DNA of 64,000 bases from Bacillota bacterium. Lineage in GTDB: Bacteria > Bacillota > Bacilli > Bacillales_A > Planococcaceae. Made by a program: the position numbers and the translations under genes. Of this stretch, positions 9,490 through 17,793 are shown piece by piece (positions within the stretch are counted from its first letter, which is position 1; the number at the start of each line of letters is the position of its first letter). Under the pieces are notes generated by a model. The model worked only from the letters and a program-made list of their open reading frames with translations, did not search any database and was not told the DNA's origin. The stretch covers positions 120,530 to 184,529 of the forward strand of contig JAHIWI010000008.1 of assembly GCA_018816185.1 (NCBI GenBank). The letters run 5' to 3'.

Positions 9490-9915
9490 ATGGAAAATAC
9501 TCAAGTACCAAATGCCGTTAACAAGGACTTTTTGACAAATGAATTAGGGCTTATTCAACATTTAAATACAACCATCTTTAAGAAACGCGATTTTTTTGTT
9601 CTTTCTCCTTCTGTACAAAACAAAACAAATGTTTTTGACTTACGAGAAGTTAGTTTGAACAAATATAACCGTATTGCACACAATGGTTATTTATTGATTC
9701 GTTATAAAGAACGTTTCTTAATTGCCAAACTTGCGAATTTCAGAAAGAAAATGATGCGTGAGGAATTAAAAGCAGCAAGTACTTCTAAGTCTTCCCATTG
9801 GAAGTTTATCGTAAAAGAAACTCCAACTCCTCATGTGGTTTGCCAAGCAGATCCAGAAGAGTCATATCCTTTACAAGAACCATCTAGCAACCAGTTAATT
9901 AAATTCTTCTCATAA
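9490..9915 (+). CDS. Hypothetical protein, 141 aa
   Basis: I do not recognise this protein. It is soluble, mixed basic and acidic, and shows no signal peptide or membrane segment. A segment IAHNGYLLIRYKERFLIAKL near residues 63-82 looks like a short beta-rich unit, followed by a basic stretch (FRKKMMREELKA) and a Pro/Glu-rich tail that ends LIKFFS. A ribosome site AAGAGGTG precedes the ATG at 9490. The gene sits between two strong terminators and so is a single-gene unit. Codon use resembles its neighbours. Confidence 0.7.
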   Translation: MENTQVPNAVNKDFLTNELGLIQHLNTTIFKKRDFFVLSPSVQNKTNVFDLREVSLNKYNRIAHNGYLLIRYKERFLIAKLANFRKKMMREELKAASTSKSSHWKFIVKETPTPHVVCQADPEESYPLQEPSSNQLIKFFS

Positions 9916-9921
9916 TAAGCG

Positions 9922-9957
9922 AAAGCATACGTAGAAAGTTTACGTATGCTTTTTTTG
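9922..9957 (+). terminator. Terminator of the 141-aa gene
   Basis: AAGCATACGTA pairs with TACGTATGCTT around a short loop and a T7 run follows. Confidence 0.9.
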
Positions 9958-10007
9958 TGGATATAAGTATAAGAAAAACATAGGAAATACTAACATTTTC
10001 GTTCCAA

Positions 10008-10192
10008 ACGGACGCTTTCCGCGGGCATGGCTTCAGTCTCCTCATCACTCCGTTCTTCCGGGGCCTTCAGCTCACGCTATTCCCGCTGGAAAGATTAGGA
10101 CCAAGCATTTTGGTGCTAATCTTTGCGACGAAGCTAGCGAAGCGATGCAGAAACAGGAGCAGATGGGTTACACACCGTCTTCCACTCCAATT
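10008..10192 (+). repeat. Dispersed GGACGCTTTCCGCGG element, copy A
   Basis: The element begins GGACGCTTTCCGCGGGCAT and ends TCTTCCACTCCAAT, the two ends typical of a family of GC-richer intergenic elements in Bacillaceae and Planococcaceae. Copy B at 60483-60602 matches it in reverse orientation. Copy A carries an internal hairpin (AAAGATTAG at 10090-10098 with CTAATCTTT at 10116-10124) and an extra segment of about 60 bases missing from copy B. It has no credible ORF. The rest of the gap 9958-10445 shows no gene. Confidence 0.7.
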
Positions 10193-10445
10193 CATTACCT
10201 ACCATGGCTTGCAGAATGAACATCAAAAATAAATACAATAAAATCCGACTTCTTCTATTCTTAAAATCATGTTTATACATATTAGAAAACCCCATGTTAT
10301 TCTAATGCTCTAGGGAGAAAGAAGCGAATTTCGGATTGTCTTCGTACTCTTTATATTCATTTTGTCTCAAGTCTTGAATTCATGCTTATCTTTTGTAAAA
10401 AAGGGTAATCATTAAGAAATCAAGAATACGGGAGTTGTTGTTTGA

Positions 10446-11234
10446 ATGAGTCTACGTAAAATCGAATTATCTAACCTTTCATTATCTTATCAAGATCGAG
10501 GCGATGGAGAAGTCATTGTCTTACTTCATGGATTTTGTGGAAGTCACGCCTATTGGGATGAAGTAATGCCAGTTTTATCAAAGAAAAATCGTGTCATTGT
10601 ACCCGATTTACCGGGGCATGGTGATTCGACATTTCCTAAAGGAAATTACCAACTAGAGTATATGGCTGATACTTTAAAAGAGCTTTTAGATAAATTAGGT
10701 ATTGAGAAAGTAACTTTATTTGGTCATTCATTAGGTGGTTATATAACGTTAGCGTTTGCAGAAAAGTATGAAGAACGTTTATTAGGATTTTCTCTAATTC
10801 ACTCCACAGCTCATGCGGATTCAGAAGAAGCAAAGGATGGACGAACTGCTTCTATTGAAAAAGTACAGAAAGAGGGAATTACTGAATTTGTTGATGGGTT
10901 AATACCGAAATTGTTTGCTGAAGAGAACTTGGAAACAAATGCAGCAGATGTTCAAAAGACGAAAGAAATTGGATATGGTACATCTGAAGAAGGTGCAATT
11001 GGCATGTTACAAGCGATGAAGGAGCGACCAGACCGTAATCATGTCTTAAAAAACAGTAGACTACCGGCTTTATTAATTGCTGGAGAAAAGGATCAAGTCA
11101 TTCCACCGGAAAAGACGTTTTCTGTGCGTAAAGACTCTATTTCTCAAGCTTTAATTAAAGGAGCAGGGCATATGAGTATGATGGAAAAACCTGAAGCTCT
11201 AATATCTGAAATTCAACATTTTTTAAAATCATAA
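10446..11234 (+). CDS. Alpha/beta-fold hydrolase
   Basis: This is a 262-aa cytoplasmic alpha/beta hydrolase. The oxyanion region HGFCGSHAYW is at about residue 28, the nucleophile elbow GHSLGGY at about 95, the acidic residue in GEKDQVIPP at about 217, and the catalytic histidine in GAGHMSMMEKPE at about 243, so the Ser-Asp-His triad is complete. Overall it resembles MenH-like and esterase-type family members, but it is not next to menaquinone genes and the substrate is unknown. A weak GGGAG ribosome site lies about 12 bases before ATG 10446. It is transcribed alone and ends at a hairpin terminator. Confidence 0.88.
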   Translation: MSLRKIELSNLSLSYQDRGDGEVIVLLHGFCGSHAYWDEVMPVLSKKNRVIVPDLPGHGDSTFPKGNYQLEYMADTLKELLDKLGIEKVTLFGHSLGGYITLAFAEKYEERLLGFSLIHSTAHADSEEAKDGRTASIEKVQKEGITEFVDGLIPKLFAEENLETNAADVQKTKEIGYGTSEEGAIGMLQAMKERPDRNHVLKNSRLPALLIAGEKDQVIPPEKTFSVRKDSISQALIKGAGHMSMMEKPEALISEIQHFLKS

Positions 11235-11248
11235 AATATATTTACAAT

Positions 11249-11278
11249 CAAAAACCTCCTAAACAAAAGGCGGTTTTT
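11249..11278 (+). terminator. Terminator of the alpha/beta hydrolase gene
   Basis: AAAAACC-CCT pairs with AGG-GGTTTTT (imperfect stem of about 11 bp). Confidence 0.75.
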
Positions 11279-11310
11279 GACTGTACATAAAGAAAAGCGT
11301 TGATTTTCCT

Positions 11311-11470
11311 TATGGTTGGACGCTTTCAGCGGAGAGCAAAGTGGTTGGCTTTTTCTGAAGACTCCTGCGGAAAAACGAAATACGCTAGACCCCGCAGGTC
11401 AGCTTTCATAGCTGAACCGAGGAGGCTAGCGTTTCGTCCGCGGAAAGCGAAAGAAATAGCCAACCACCAT
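11311..11470. repeat. Dispersed palindromic element, copy C
   Basis: This is a nested inverted-repeat element. The outer arms GTGGTTGGCT (11341-11350) and AGCCAACCAC (11457-11466) match perfectly. Inside, ACGAAATACGCTAG pairs with CTAGCGTTTCGT, and GGTCAGCT with AGCTGAACC, so the whole can fold into one long cruciform or RNA hairpin. It shares GGACGCTTTC and the CGCGGAAAGCGAAAGAAATAGCC end with copy D (38.7 kb). A 79-codon frame across it has no ribosome site and is not coding. Confidence 0.7.
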
Positions 11471-11493
11471 AGACGATTTATGTCATCATTCCG

Positions 11494-11520
11494 AAACCTC
11501 CTTGTATATAGGAGGTTTTT
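11494..11520 (+). terminator. Hairpin with T run downstream of copy C
   Basis: AAACCTCCT pairs with AGGAGGTTT around a TGTATAT loop and is followed by T residues. It would end transcripts that cross copy C. Confidence 0.75.
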
Positions 11521-11540
11521 CTATTTAGCTAATCAATGAG

Positions 11541-11574
11541 AAAGAGCATGGAAAATAAATTCCATGCTCTTTTA
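11541..11574. terminator. Terminator of the collagen-like gene
   Basis: AAAGAGCATGGAA pairs with TTCCATGCTCTTT. The T run is stronger in the plus direction, but the site lies where the minus-strand gene should end. Confidence 0.75.
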
Positions 11575-11602
11575 GATTATTTACAGATTAACCGTTCTTC
11601 AT

Positions 11603-12088
11603 TTAAAAACATTGGAAAGATGAAACGCGGTCTAAGTCAGTACCATAATAATTCCATCTAAATCCGTTCCAACGATAGCCTGCTATGGATTCTCTGCCAA
11701 CGAAAGTTGGGTAGAACCAAAAAGATCGACCGTTTCGTAACCAAATAAACGTAAAGCGGAATAAACATCCACGAATCGCTCCAGGATCTACTGCAAATGC
11801 GCTAACTCCACCTCGAGCTTGAGGAGCTTGTTGAGGCGTAAACGATGGAGGCGGTCCTGAAGGAACATTCGATGGCGGACGAACACCACCTGGTAGCGAA
11901 GGAAAACCTGGCCCTTGGGATGGTGGTCCACCAGGTCCCGGAAATCCAGGTCTTCCAAACGGTGGCCCTCCTTGTCCAGGGAAGCCAGGAATTCCGAATT
12001 GTGGTCCTCCTCTTCCAGGGAAACCGGGCATGCCAAATGGTGAAGAGTCTCTATCTGAAAAAGGGAAACCAGGAAATTGATTAACCAA
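11603..12088 (-). CDS. Collagen-like repeat protein, probable spore or surface protein
   Basis: This is a 161-aa protein with no signal peptide. Residues about 15-60 contain three tandem 13-residue units of the pattern FGxPGFPGxGGPx, a collagen-like Gly-X-Y style repeat that is also visible as a 39-bp DNA repeat. A Pro-rich linker leads to a C-terminal region of about 60 residues rich in aromatics and arginine (GCLFRFTFIWLRNGRSFWFYP, GYRWNGFRWNYYG, ending FQCF). Proteins with this C-terminus occur widely in spore-formers; their function is not established and they have sometimes been mislabelled as transporters. The spore or exterior location is inference from the collagen-like part. A GGGAGGT ribosome site lies upstream of ATG 12088. 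Confidence 0.75.
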   Translation of the reverse strand: MVNQFPGFPFSDRDSSPFGMPGFPGRGGPQFGIPGFPGQGGPPFGRPGFPGPGGPPSQGPGFPSLPGGVRPPSNVPSGPPPSFTPQQAPQARGGVSAFAVDPGAIRGCLFRFTFIWLRNGRSFWFYPTFVGRESIAGYRWNGFRWNYYGTDLDRVSSFQCF

Positions 12089-12180
12089 AAATTTGTACCT
12101 CCCTTACACTTTTCTCTTCCTAGTCTATGTACGTAGAATGGAGAAGCTTGGGTAGAGGTTCACTGTCGGTTCAAGAATGC

Positions 12181-12828
12181 TTACAATACATAAAAATAAA
12201 CGCATAAAAAGTGACAAAGTGTCCCAAGAAGAATGAAGATGTGAAAAATTTCATGAAATCCTAAAGGTGAAATTTTTAGGATATCGGGTTTCGCCGCATA
12301 AATTGCACCCCCAATGGTATACATGACGCCTCCGCCGATTAATAAAAGAAGTCCGTTCATACTTAAACGCTCTGATAACGGTGCTGCTAGGAAAACAATA
12401 ATCCAGCCCATTGCAATATATAAACCGGTGGATAACCATCTTGGAGAATGAAACCAAACCATTTTAAATAAAACACCTGCTATTGCAAGGGAAGCAACAA
12501 TTGAAAATAATATAACTCCCGTTTTGCCTTCTAAAGCAATTAAGCAAAGTGGCGCATAAGATCCAGCTATTAAAATATAAATCATGGAGTGGTCTAGTTT
12601 TCTAAAATAGGCAATCGTTTTGTCCGTAGCTAGTACCATATGATAGATTGCGGACGTTGAATATAAGAGAATCATACTTAATCCGAAAATGGAAACAGCT
12701 ATGACCTGTAAAATGGATTCCTCATTTGAAATTGCTTTTTCCACCATCATTAGTAAAGCAATAACGGATAAACCAGCACCTAAAAAATGTGATAAAGAAT
12801 TAAAAGGTTCGCGAATATAATGATTCAT
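12181..12828 (-). CDS. trhA: TrhA / hemolysin III family membrane protein
   Basis: This is a 215-aa, seven-helix integral membrane protein of the PAQR/hemolysin III family. The family hallmarks are visible: an N-terminal EPFNSLSHFLGAG with the conserved Ser and His, YSTSAIYHM near residue 60, KLDHSMIYILIAGSY near 80, and a C-terminal GFHEIFHIFILLG with two conserved histidines. Together these are the predicted metal-binding residues. Bacterial TrhA proteins have been linked to membrane fluidity homeostasis; older haemolysin naming is doubtful. The GAGGG ribosome site supports ATG 12828. It appears to be a single-gene unit. Confidence 0.9.
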   Translation of the reverse strand: MNHYIREPFNSLSHFLGAGLSVIALLMMVEKAISNEESILQVIAVSIFGLSMILLYSTSAIYHMVLATDKTIAYFRKLDHSMIYILIAGSYAPLCLIALEGKTGVILFSIVASLAIAGVLFKMVWFHSPRWLSTGLYIAMGWIIVFLAAPLSERLSMNGLLLLIGGGVMYTIGGAIYAAKPDILKISPLGFHEIFHIFILLGTLCHFLCVYFYVL

Positions 12829-12967
12829 AAAATACCCTCATTTCGATAAGTAGTAATAATAACTACTTATCAATATATAATGAATTCATCATGTAGTCAA
12901 CATTTACGTTCAAAGGTTTTTCATGTAAAATAAATTCTAAGGAAACAGATATATTTGAGGTGGCGTA

Positions 12968-13561
12968 ATGGAAAATATCAATGATTTACTAGAGAAGATA
13001 TCACTCGAAAAGAGTGTCTCATTAGAAGAAATGCCTGAAATTGATTTATATATGGATCAAGTCATTCAATTATTTGATCAAAAATACAAAGAAACAAAAC
13101 GAAATGAAGACGAAAAAATTCTAACTAAAACGATGATTAACAACTATGCGAAAGGCAAGTTGTTTATTCCAATCAAAAACAAAAAGTACTCAAAAAAGCA
13201 TCTTATATTAATCAGCTTAATCTACCAATTAAAAGGTGCCCTTTCGATTACGGATATTAAGTCAACGCTACAAATTATTAACGATAAGATCACAAGTGAT
13301 GACATTAACTTGGATGCGTTCTATACTAGTTTACTTACACTGCAGAAAACGAATGCAGAAAATGTGAGTGAATCCATTCCACTAAGGCATCAAGAAGTAA
13401 AAAGAGTAATGGATGCGGAAGATGAGAAATTAGAACAAATTATGCTTATCGCATCTCTCGTAAACATTAGTAATTCGTACCGGAAAGTAGCCGAGCGTCT
13501 GATTGATGACTTAACAAAAACTGTTGCAGTTCCAGGTACGGAAACAAACACGAAAAAATAA
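12968..13561 (+). CDS. DUF1836 family protein
   Basis: This is a 197-aa soluble protein with the DUF1836 pattern: DLYMDQVIQLFDQ near residue 26, then LTKTMINNYAKGKLFIP near 54 and NKKYSKKHLILISLIYQLKGALSI near 75. The middle part looks like a MerR-type winged helix-turn-helix, so a DNA-binding role is plausible, but no target is known. The start has a GAGGTGG ribosome site. The stop is only 66 bases before recQ, so they may be cotranscribed. Between them lies a short palindrome GTGCC-A-GGCAC at 13598-13608. Confidence 0.78.
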   Translation: MENINDLLEKISLEKSVSLEEMPEIDLYMDQVIQLFDQKYKETKRNEDEKILTKTMINNYAKGKLFIPIKNKKYSKKHLILISLIYQLKGALSITDIKSTLQIINDKITSDDINLDAFYTSLLTLQKTNAENVSESIPLRHQEVKRVMDAEDEKLEQIMLIASLVNISNSYRKVAERLIDDLTKTVAVPGTETNTKK

Positions 13562-13627
13562 ACAATTGAAATAGTAAAAACAAACACGAAAGTTTGAGTG
13601 CCAGGCACCGATTAAGGAGTGACATTA

Positions 13628-15382
13628 TTGTTAGAACAAGCAAGGAAGTACTTACAATCGTATTTTGGATATGAAACGTTCCGTAAAGGACAAGAACAAG
13701 CAATCCAACAAGTGTTGGATGGAGTGAATTCCATATGTGTTATGCCTACTGGTGGGGGTAAATCAATTTGTTATCAAATTCCAGCATTGGTCCTTGAAGG
13801 TACAACCATTGTGGTGTCTCCACTTATTTCTTTAATGAAAGATCAAGTTGATACATTAATAGAAGCTGGTATTTCAGCGGCCTATATTAATAGCTCGCTT
13901 AGTCATGAAGAAGTAAGAGAAGTCCTTTATGATGTTCAACGCGGAGCGGTAAAATTATTATATATTGCACCAGAGCGATTAGATTCACAGACCTTCTTAA
14001 ATGAATTACAAGGAATCCCGGTGCCGCTGATTGCAGTAGATGAAGCTCACTGTATTTCACAATGGGGTCATGATTTTAGACCAAGCTATCGTTTAATTAG
14101 TCGGATGACTGAGTTATTTCCGAATACACCGACTGTGTTGGCTTTAACGGCAACAGCGACCCCTCAAGTTAGGGAAGATATTTGCAGGATTTTAGCAATA
14201 AAAGAAGAACACACGGTTATGACCGGATTTGAACGCGCGAACCTATCGTTTTCAGTGATTCCTGGTCAAGATCGCGAGAAATTCTTAAAAGATTACGTAA
14301 AGAAAAACGAAAATGAAGCGGGCATTATTTATGCGGCAACTCGAAAAACGGTGGATCATGTTCACGATATGTTACATAAACGTGGAGTGAAGGTTGCCAA
14401 GTATCATGCAGGTTTATATGATGAGGATCGACGATATGAACAAGAGCGTTTTTTGAAGGATGAAGTAGACGTTATGGTTGCTACGAACGCCTTTGGAATG
14501 GGGATAGATAAATCCAATATTCGATATGTCATTCATTATCAAATTCCACGGAATATGGAGAGCTATTATCAAGAAGCGGGCCGTGCAGGTCGTGATGGAC
14601 TCCCGAGTGAATGTATTTTGATGTATGCGTCTCAAGATGTTCAAACGCAGCGTTTCTTAATCGATCAAGCGCAAGATCAAAGTCGAATCCCAGGGGAACT
14701 TGTAAAGCTTCAAGGAATGGTTGATTACTGTCATACCGAAAATTGTTTGCAACAATTCATCATTCATTATTTTGGTGATACCGATGCGCAAGAATGTGGA
14801 CGATGCAGCAATTGTATGGATAATCGCGAAAGCCAAGATGTCACAACCGACGCTCAGATGGTGCTCTCTTGTGTAATTCGAATGGGACAGAAGTTCGGAA
14901 AAATGCTGACGGCTCAAGTGTTAACTGGTTCTAAGAATAAAAAGGTAATCGAATTTGGTTTTGATAAGTTAACAACTTACGGAATTTTAAAACACTACAG
15001 TGCTAAAGAAGTGGCTAACCTGATGGAGTTTATGATTTCTCAAGATCTATTAGCAGTAGAGCATGGATCGTTTCCGACCATTTATGTCACAGAACATAGT
15101 AAAGATGTACTTAAAGGAAATCGCAAGGTCTTAAGAAAAGGAGTTGTCATAACAAAACAAATTGCGGATAATGATCCAATGTTTGAAGAGTTACGAGTTT
15201 TACGTAAGCGTTTAGCAGAAGAAGCAAATGTACCACCATTTGTTATTTTCTCAGACAAAACTTTGCAGGATATGTGTGCACGACGTCCAAAAGATGAAGA
15301 TGAATTTTTAAAAGTTAGTGGTGTAGGTGCCAATAAACTCGAGAAATATGGCGATGCATTTTTAGCAGTTATAAATGGATAA
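13628..15382 (+). CDS. recQ: ATP-dependent DNA helicase RecQ
   Basis: This superfamily 2 3'-5' helicase acts in recombination and fork repair. The motifs are in order: Walker A MPTGGGKSICYQIPA (about residue 42), DEAH in VDEAHCISQWGHDFRP, ALTATATP (motif III), a helicase C-terminal domain ending YYQEAGRAGRDGLPS, RQC zinc cysteines (ENCLQQF, ECGRCSNC), and an HRDC domain in the last 80 residues. I place the start at TTG 13628 because AAGGAG (13614-13619) is eight bases upstream; the in-frame GTG at 13619 overlaps that ribosome site. At 584 aa it is the normal length. A strong bidirectional terminator follows. Confidence 0.95.
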   Translation: MLEQARKYLQSYFGYETFRKGQEQAIQQVLDGVNSICVMPTGGGKSICYQIPALVLEGTTIVVSPLISLMKDQVDTLIEAGISAAYINSSLSHEEVREVLYDVQRGAVKLLYIAPERLDSQTFLNELQGIPVPLIAVDEAHCISQWGHDFRPSYRLISRMTELFPNTPTVLALTATATPQVREDICRILAIKEEHTVMTGFERANLSFSVIPGQDREKFLKDYVKKNENEAGIIYAATRKTVDHVHDMLHKRGVKVAKYHAGLYDEDRRYEQERFLKDEVDVMVATNAFGMGIDKSNIRYVIHYQIPRNMESYYQEAGRAGRDGLPSECILMYASQDVQTQRFLIDQAQDQSRIPGELVKLQGMVDYCHTENCLQQFIIHYFGDTDAQECGRCSNCMDNRESQDVTTDAQMVLSCVIRMGQKFGKMLTAQVLTGSKNKKVIEFGFDKLTTYGILKHYSAKEVANLMEFMISQDLLAVEHGSFPTIYVTEHSKDVLKGNRKVLRKGVVITKQIADNDPMFEELRVLRKRLAEEANVPPFVIFSDKTLQDMCARRPKDEDEFLKVSGVGANKLEKYGDAFLAVING

Positions 15383-15386
15383 ATAT

Positions 15387-15424
15387 AAAATGGCCCCTCG
15401 CGTTTGCGATAGGGCCATTTTTAT
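15387..15424. terminator. Bidirectional terminator between recQ and the MFS gene
   Basis: AAATGGCCC pairs with GGGCCATTT, with A and T runs on both sides and a secondary GCG/CGA pairing in the loop. Confidence 0.88.
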
Positions 15425-15475
15425 ATCTTATAAATTCAGAAATTCTTTTTAAAGCTAATCTAGTAAAAAATAGAG

Positions 15476-16999
15476 TTAATCTTGTAAAGGTTCATTCGCC
15501 GGAGCATTCTTCGAGACTTCCAACTTCTCATTCCCCATAAAGTATACAGCGACGACCGCTATGGCTATTGGAATAAGAGACCATAAGAATGTTGCAGAAA
15601 TCGAGTTTGACATGGCATTTACGATAACTTCTAAAATATTTGATGGAATTTGAGCACGTTGTTCAGGTTGAAAAACCGTTTGTAAATTATCAATCGTACT
15701 CGCTGCTTGATTTCCTGATGCACCAAGCTTCGTCGTAATTTCATTCGTTAATAATTTCGTTTGAAGGGAACCGAATATTGTAATCCCTAAAGCCAAACCA
15801 AGTGAACGGAAGAATGAATTTGTTGAGTTTGCTGAGCCACGATGGCGGTAGTCCATTTTATGAACGCTAGCAGATGGCAATAAAGAAAAGGAAAATCCGA
15901 CGCCTAAACCAACTAAAATCATATAAATGGTCAATAACAAACGACTTGTATCTGGCGTTATCGTCGACATGAAAATCATGCCGATTGCATACACAACGAC
16001 TGAAATGACCATGATCTTTCGATACGTCATTTTTGATTGTGCAAAACCAGCAAAAGCGCTTCCCACAACCGATCCAAGTAACATTGGCATCAAGATAATT
16101 CCCGCATTGGTCGCGGAACCTCCATAAACGGCTTGAACAAAAATAGGAATAAAAATGGTTAACCCTACAAAAGTAGCGCCATATATAAATGCTAAAACTT
16201 GAGATGATGCAAATAAGCGATTCTTAAACATCCAAAACGAGATGATAGGTTCTGATGCCTTCGTTTCAGCCCATAAAAACACAATAAAGAAGACAATGAA
16301 AATACTAAACAATGAGATGCTTTGCCAAGATGCCCAGGCAAACTCTTTCCCGCCAAGCTCAAGTCCAAACATCAAACTCACGATTGCAGTCACAAGTGTA
16401 AATGCACCCAACCAATCAATTTTAAGCTTCGCATGTTGCCTTGTTTCTTTATAAAACCGAAGAATTAAAACTAAAGAGGCAATCCCTATTGGCACATTCA
16501 CATAAAAAACCCAATGCCAGCTAATTGTATCGGTAATAAAAGCACCTAATAATGGACCTAGTACACTAGAAGCTCCAAATACTGCGCCTAATAATCCCGT
16601 CATTTTCCCTCGTTTTTCTGGAGGGAATACGTCAAATACAATCGTAAAGGCGATTGGCAATAAAGCACCTCCACCAATTCCTTGAATCGCACGATAAACA
16701 GCAAGTTGAGGAACAGATTCAGCAATTCCGCAAAGTGCGGACCCAATTAAAAATATAGTTAAACCGAAAACGAAAAACCGCTTCCGCCCATACATATCTG
16801 ATAGTTTCCCGAAAATCGGCATCCCTGCTAAAACAGCAACTGCATATGCAGACGTAATCCACACATAACTCTCTACGCCTCCAAGGTCAGCTAATATTGA
16901 TCCTAGTGCAGTTGCCACAATGGTATTGTCCATAGCAGCCATTAATATAGCTAAAAGTAGTCCAGTTAAGACCAATCGCAAATTTGTTTGTTCTCCCAT
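15476..16999 (-). CDS. MFS multidrug exporter, DHA2 (14-TM) family
   Basis: This is a 507-aa plasma membrane drug:proton antiporter of the EmrB/QacA (DHA2) type. Fourteen hydrophobic helices can be counted. Motif A, GKLSDMYGRKR, is in the first cytoplasmic loop, and the antiporter motif C region reads LGPLLGAFI, followed by WHWVFYVNVPIG, which is typical of this family. The helix 1 motif LLAILMAAMDNTIVATAL contains the conserved Asp. An AGAGGAG ribosome site supports ATG 16999. No TetR- or MarR-type regulator sits beside it. Family placement is secure; the substrates cannot be predicted. Confidence 0.92.
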   Translation of the reverse strand: MGEQTNLRLVLTGLLLAILMAAMDNTIVATALGSILADLGGVESYVWITSAYAVAVLAGMPIFGKLSDMYGRKRFFVFGLTIFLIGSALCGIAESVPQLAVYRAIQGIGGGALLPIAFTIVFDVFPPEKRGKMTGLLGAVFGASSVLGPLLGAFITDTISWHWVFYVNVPIGIASLVLILRFYKETRQHAKLKIDWLGAFTLVTAIVSLMFGLELGGKEFAWASWQSISLFSIFIVFFIVFLWAETKASEPIISFWMFKNRLFASSQVLAFIYGATFVGLTIFIPIFVQAVYGGSATNAGIILMPMLLGSVVGSAFAGFAQSKMTYRKIMVISVVVYAIGMIFMSTITPDTSRLLLTIYMILVGLGVGFSFSLLPSASVHKMDYRHRGSANSTNSFFRSLGLALGITIFGSLQTKLLTNEITTKLGASGNQAASTIDNLQTVFQPEQRAQIPSNILEVIVNAMSNSISATFLWSLIPIAIAVVAVYFMGNEKLEVSKNAPANEPLQD

Positions 17000-17145
17000 A
17001 TCGTTTAGCTCCTCTTACCTAATAATAGAAATAGTATATCAGTAGAGTTCGAATAAGAGAATTTTTGATTGGTATTCAAATTGCTAAATAGTTCTATAAA
17101 TCAACATTTATAAAAAGATATTTTCTTTCCATTTCGCCCGCTCGA

Positions 17146-17173
17146 ATTAATAGATTCAACATAATCTATTAAT
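17146..17173 (+). promoter_or_regulatory. Perfect stem-loop just upstream of the Ena-like gene
   Basis: ATTAATAGATT (17146-17156) and AATCTATTAAT (17163-17173) are perfect 11-bp inverted arms around a 6-base loop, ending one base before the ribosome site AAGGAGGTGA. It has no T run after it, so it is not a terminator. A 5'-UTR stabilising hairpin or an operator are the likely readings. Confidence 0.55.
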
Positions 17174-17190
17174 CAAGGAGGTGAAAATAG

Positions 17191-17586
17191 ATGTGCAATA
17201 ATAATTACAAACAACCTTTAGGATCTATCGGCCGCTGTGATTGTAAATGTCCAAAAAGACCAGAAAGAGATCGCTTTCAAACATTAACGTTTGAAAACTG
17301 TGTTCCTTTCGCAGGTCGCTCAAACGTTGATGCGAACATTATCTTTGACGTTGAACCAAATTCATTGCCAGTAGTATTAGCTGGAACAATTGAAAACTTC
17401 AGTAATGACGGAATTAACGTTATTTTTGAAAGAAGTACTGGTAACAACGTAACACGTACAATTCTAGCAAACTCTTCAGTATCATTTGTCTACGATGATG
17501 TAACACGCGTTTCAGTATTTGGTTTTGGTCAAGAGTACACAGGCTCATTCAAGTTCCAAGCAACGTACACGGTAGAAGTAGAGTAG
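17191..17586 (+). CDS. Cys-rich beta-protein, possible S-Ena-type endospore appendage subunit
   Basis: This is a 131-aa protein without a signal peptide. The N-terminal 30 residues form a Cys-rich, Pro/Arg-rich arm (C2, then CDCKCPKRPERDR). The rest is a beta-rich, Val/Thr/Asn-rich domain with alternating hydrophobics, e.g. VVLAGTIENFSNDGINV and RVSVFGFGQEYTGSF. This layout resembles DUF3992 proteins, which build disulfide-linked endospore appendages (Ena) in Bacillus: an N-terminal connector with cysteines and a jellyroll-like core. I call this from pattern only. A very strong AAGGAGGTGA ribosome site and a strong terminator imply a highly expressed single gene. Alternative: another small spore-coat protein. 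Confidence 0.5.
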   Translation: MCNNNYKQPLGSIGRCDCKCPKRPERDRFQTLTFENCVPFAGRSNVDANIIFDVEPNSLPVVLAGTIENFSNDGINVIFERSTGNNVTRTILANSSVSFVYDDVTRVSVFGFGQEYTGSFKFQATYTVEVE

Positions 17587-17601
17587 TTGAACACAAAAAG
17601 G

Positions 17602-17636
17602 AGGCATGCCTGCTAGACTTGGCATGCCTTTTTTTG
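17602..17636 (+). terminator. Terminator of the Ena-like gene
   Basis: AGGCATGCC pairs with GGCATGCCT and is followed by a T7 run. Confidence 0.9.
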
Positions 17637-17640
17637 CTCT

Positions 17641-17770
17641 AACGCCAAATTATAGCCTACTAACGCCATATTATTGAAAGTTTGCGCCATATTATTACTT
17701 CCGAACGACATATTATCGTTCTTAAAAGCCAGATTATTCGTACCAATCGCCATAAAAAACCTCGAGCCAT
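17641..17770. repeat. 21-bp phased array 1, core CGCCATATTAT, six units
   Basis: Core positions (the CGCC tetranucleotide or its one-base variants) are 17643, 17664, 17685, 17706, 17727 and 17748, exactly 21 bp apart, with a degenerate seventh at 17765. Each unit is an 11-bp core plus about 10 variable bases. The array lies between two convergent genes, directly after a terminator. Read on the minus strand it gives a heptad pattern N-[ML]-A, but there is no ribosome site, and the frame overlaps catE. Confidence 0.85.
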
Positions 17771-17793
17771 TTTCAGCTCCAGGTAATTTGTAT

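Noticed and set aside
11300..11539. Plus-strand ORF of 79 aa
   Set aside because: It lies across palindromic element C and a terminator, with no ribosome site; the product is arginine-rich noise.
13598..13608. GTGCC-A-GGCAC palindrome as recQ operator or terminator
   Set aside because: The stem is 5 bp with no T run; such short palindromes are common in these genomes, so it was kept only as a note.
17160..17168. CATAATCTA as a sigma-K -10 box for the Ena-like gene
   Set aside because: It lies inside the stem-loop only 7 bases from the ribosome site, which would leave a leader that starts at the Shine-Dalgarno itself, and no -35 element could be matched.
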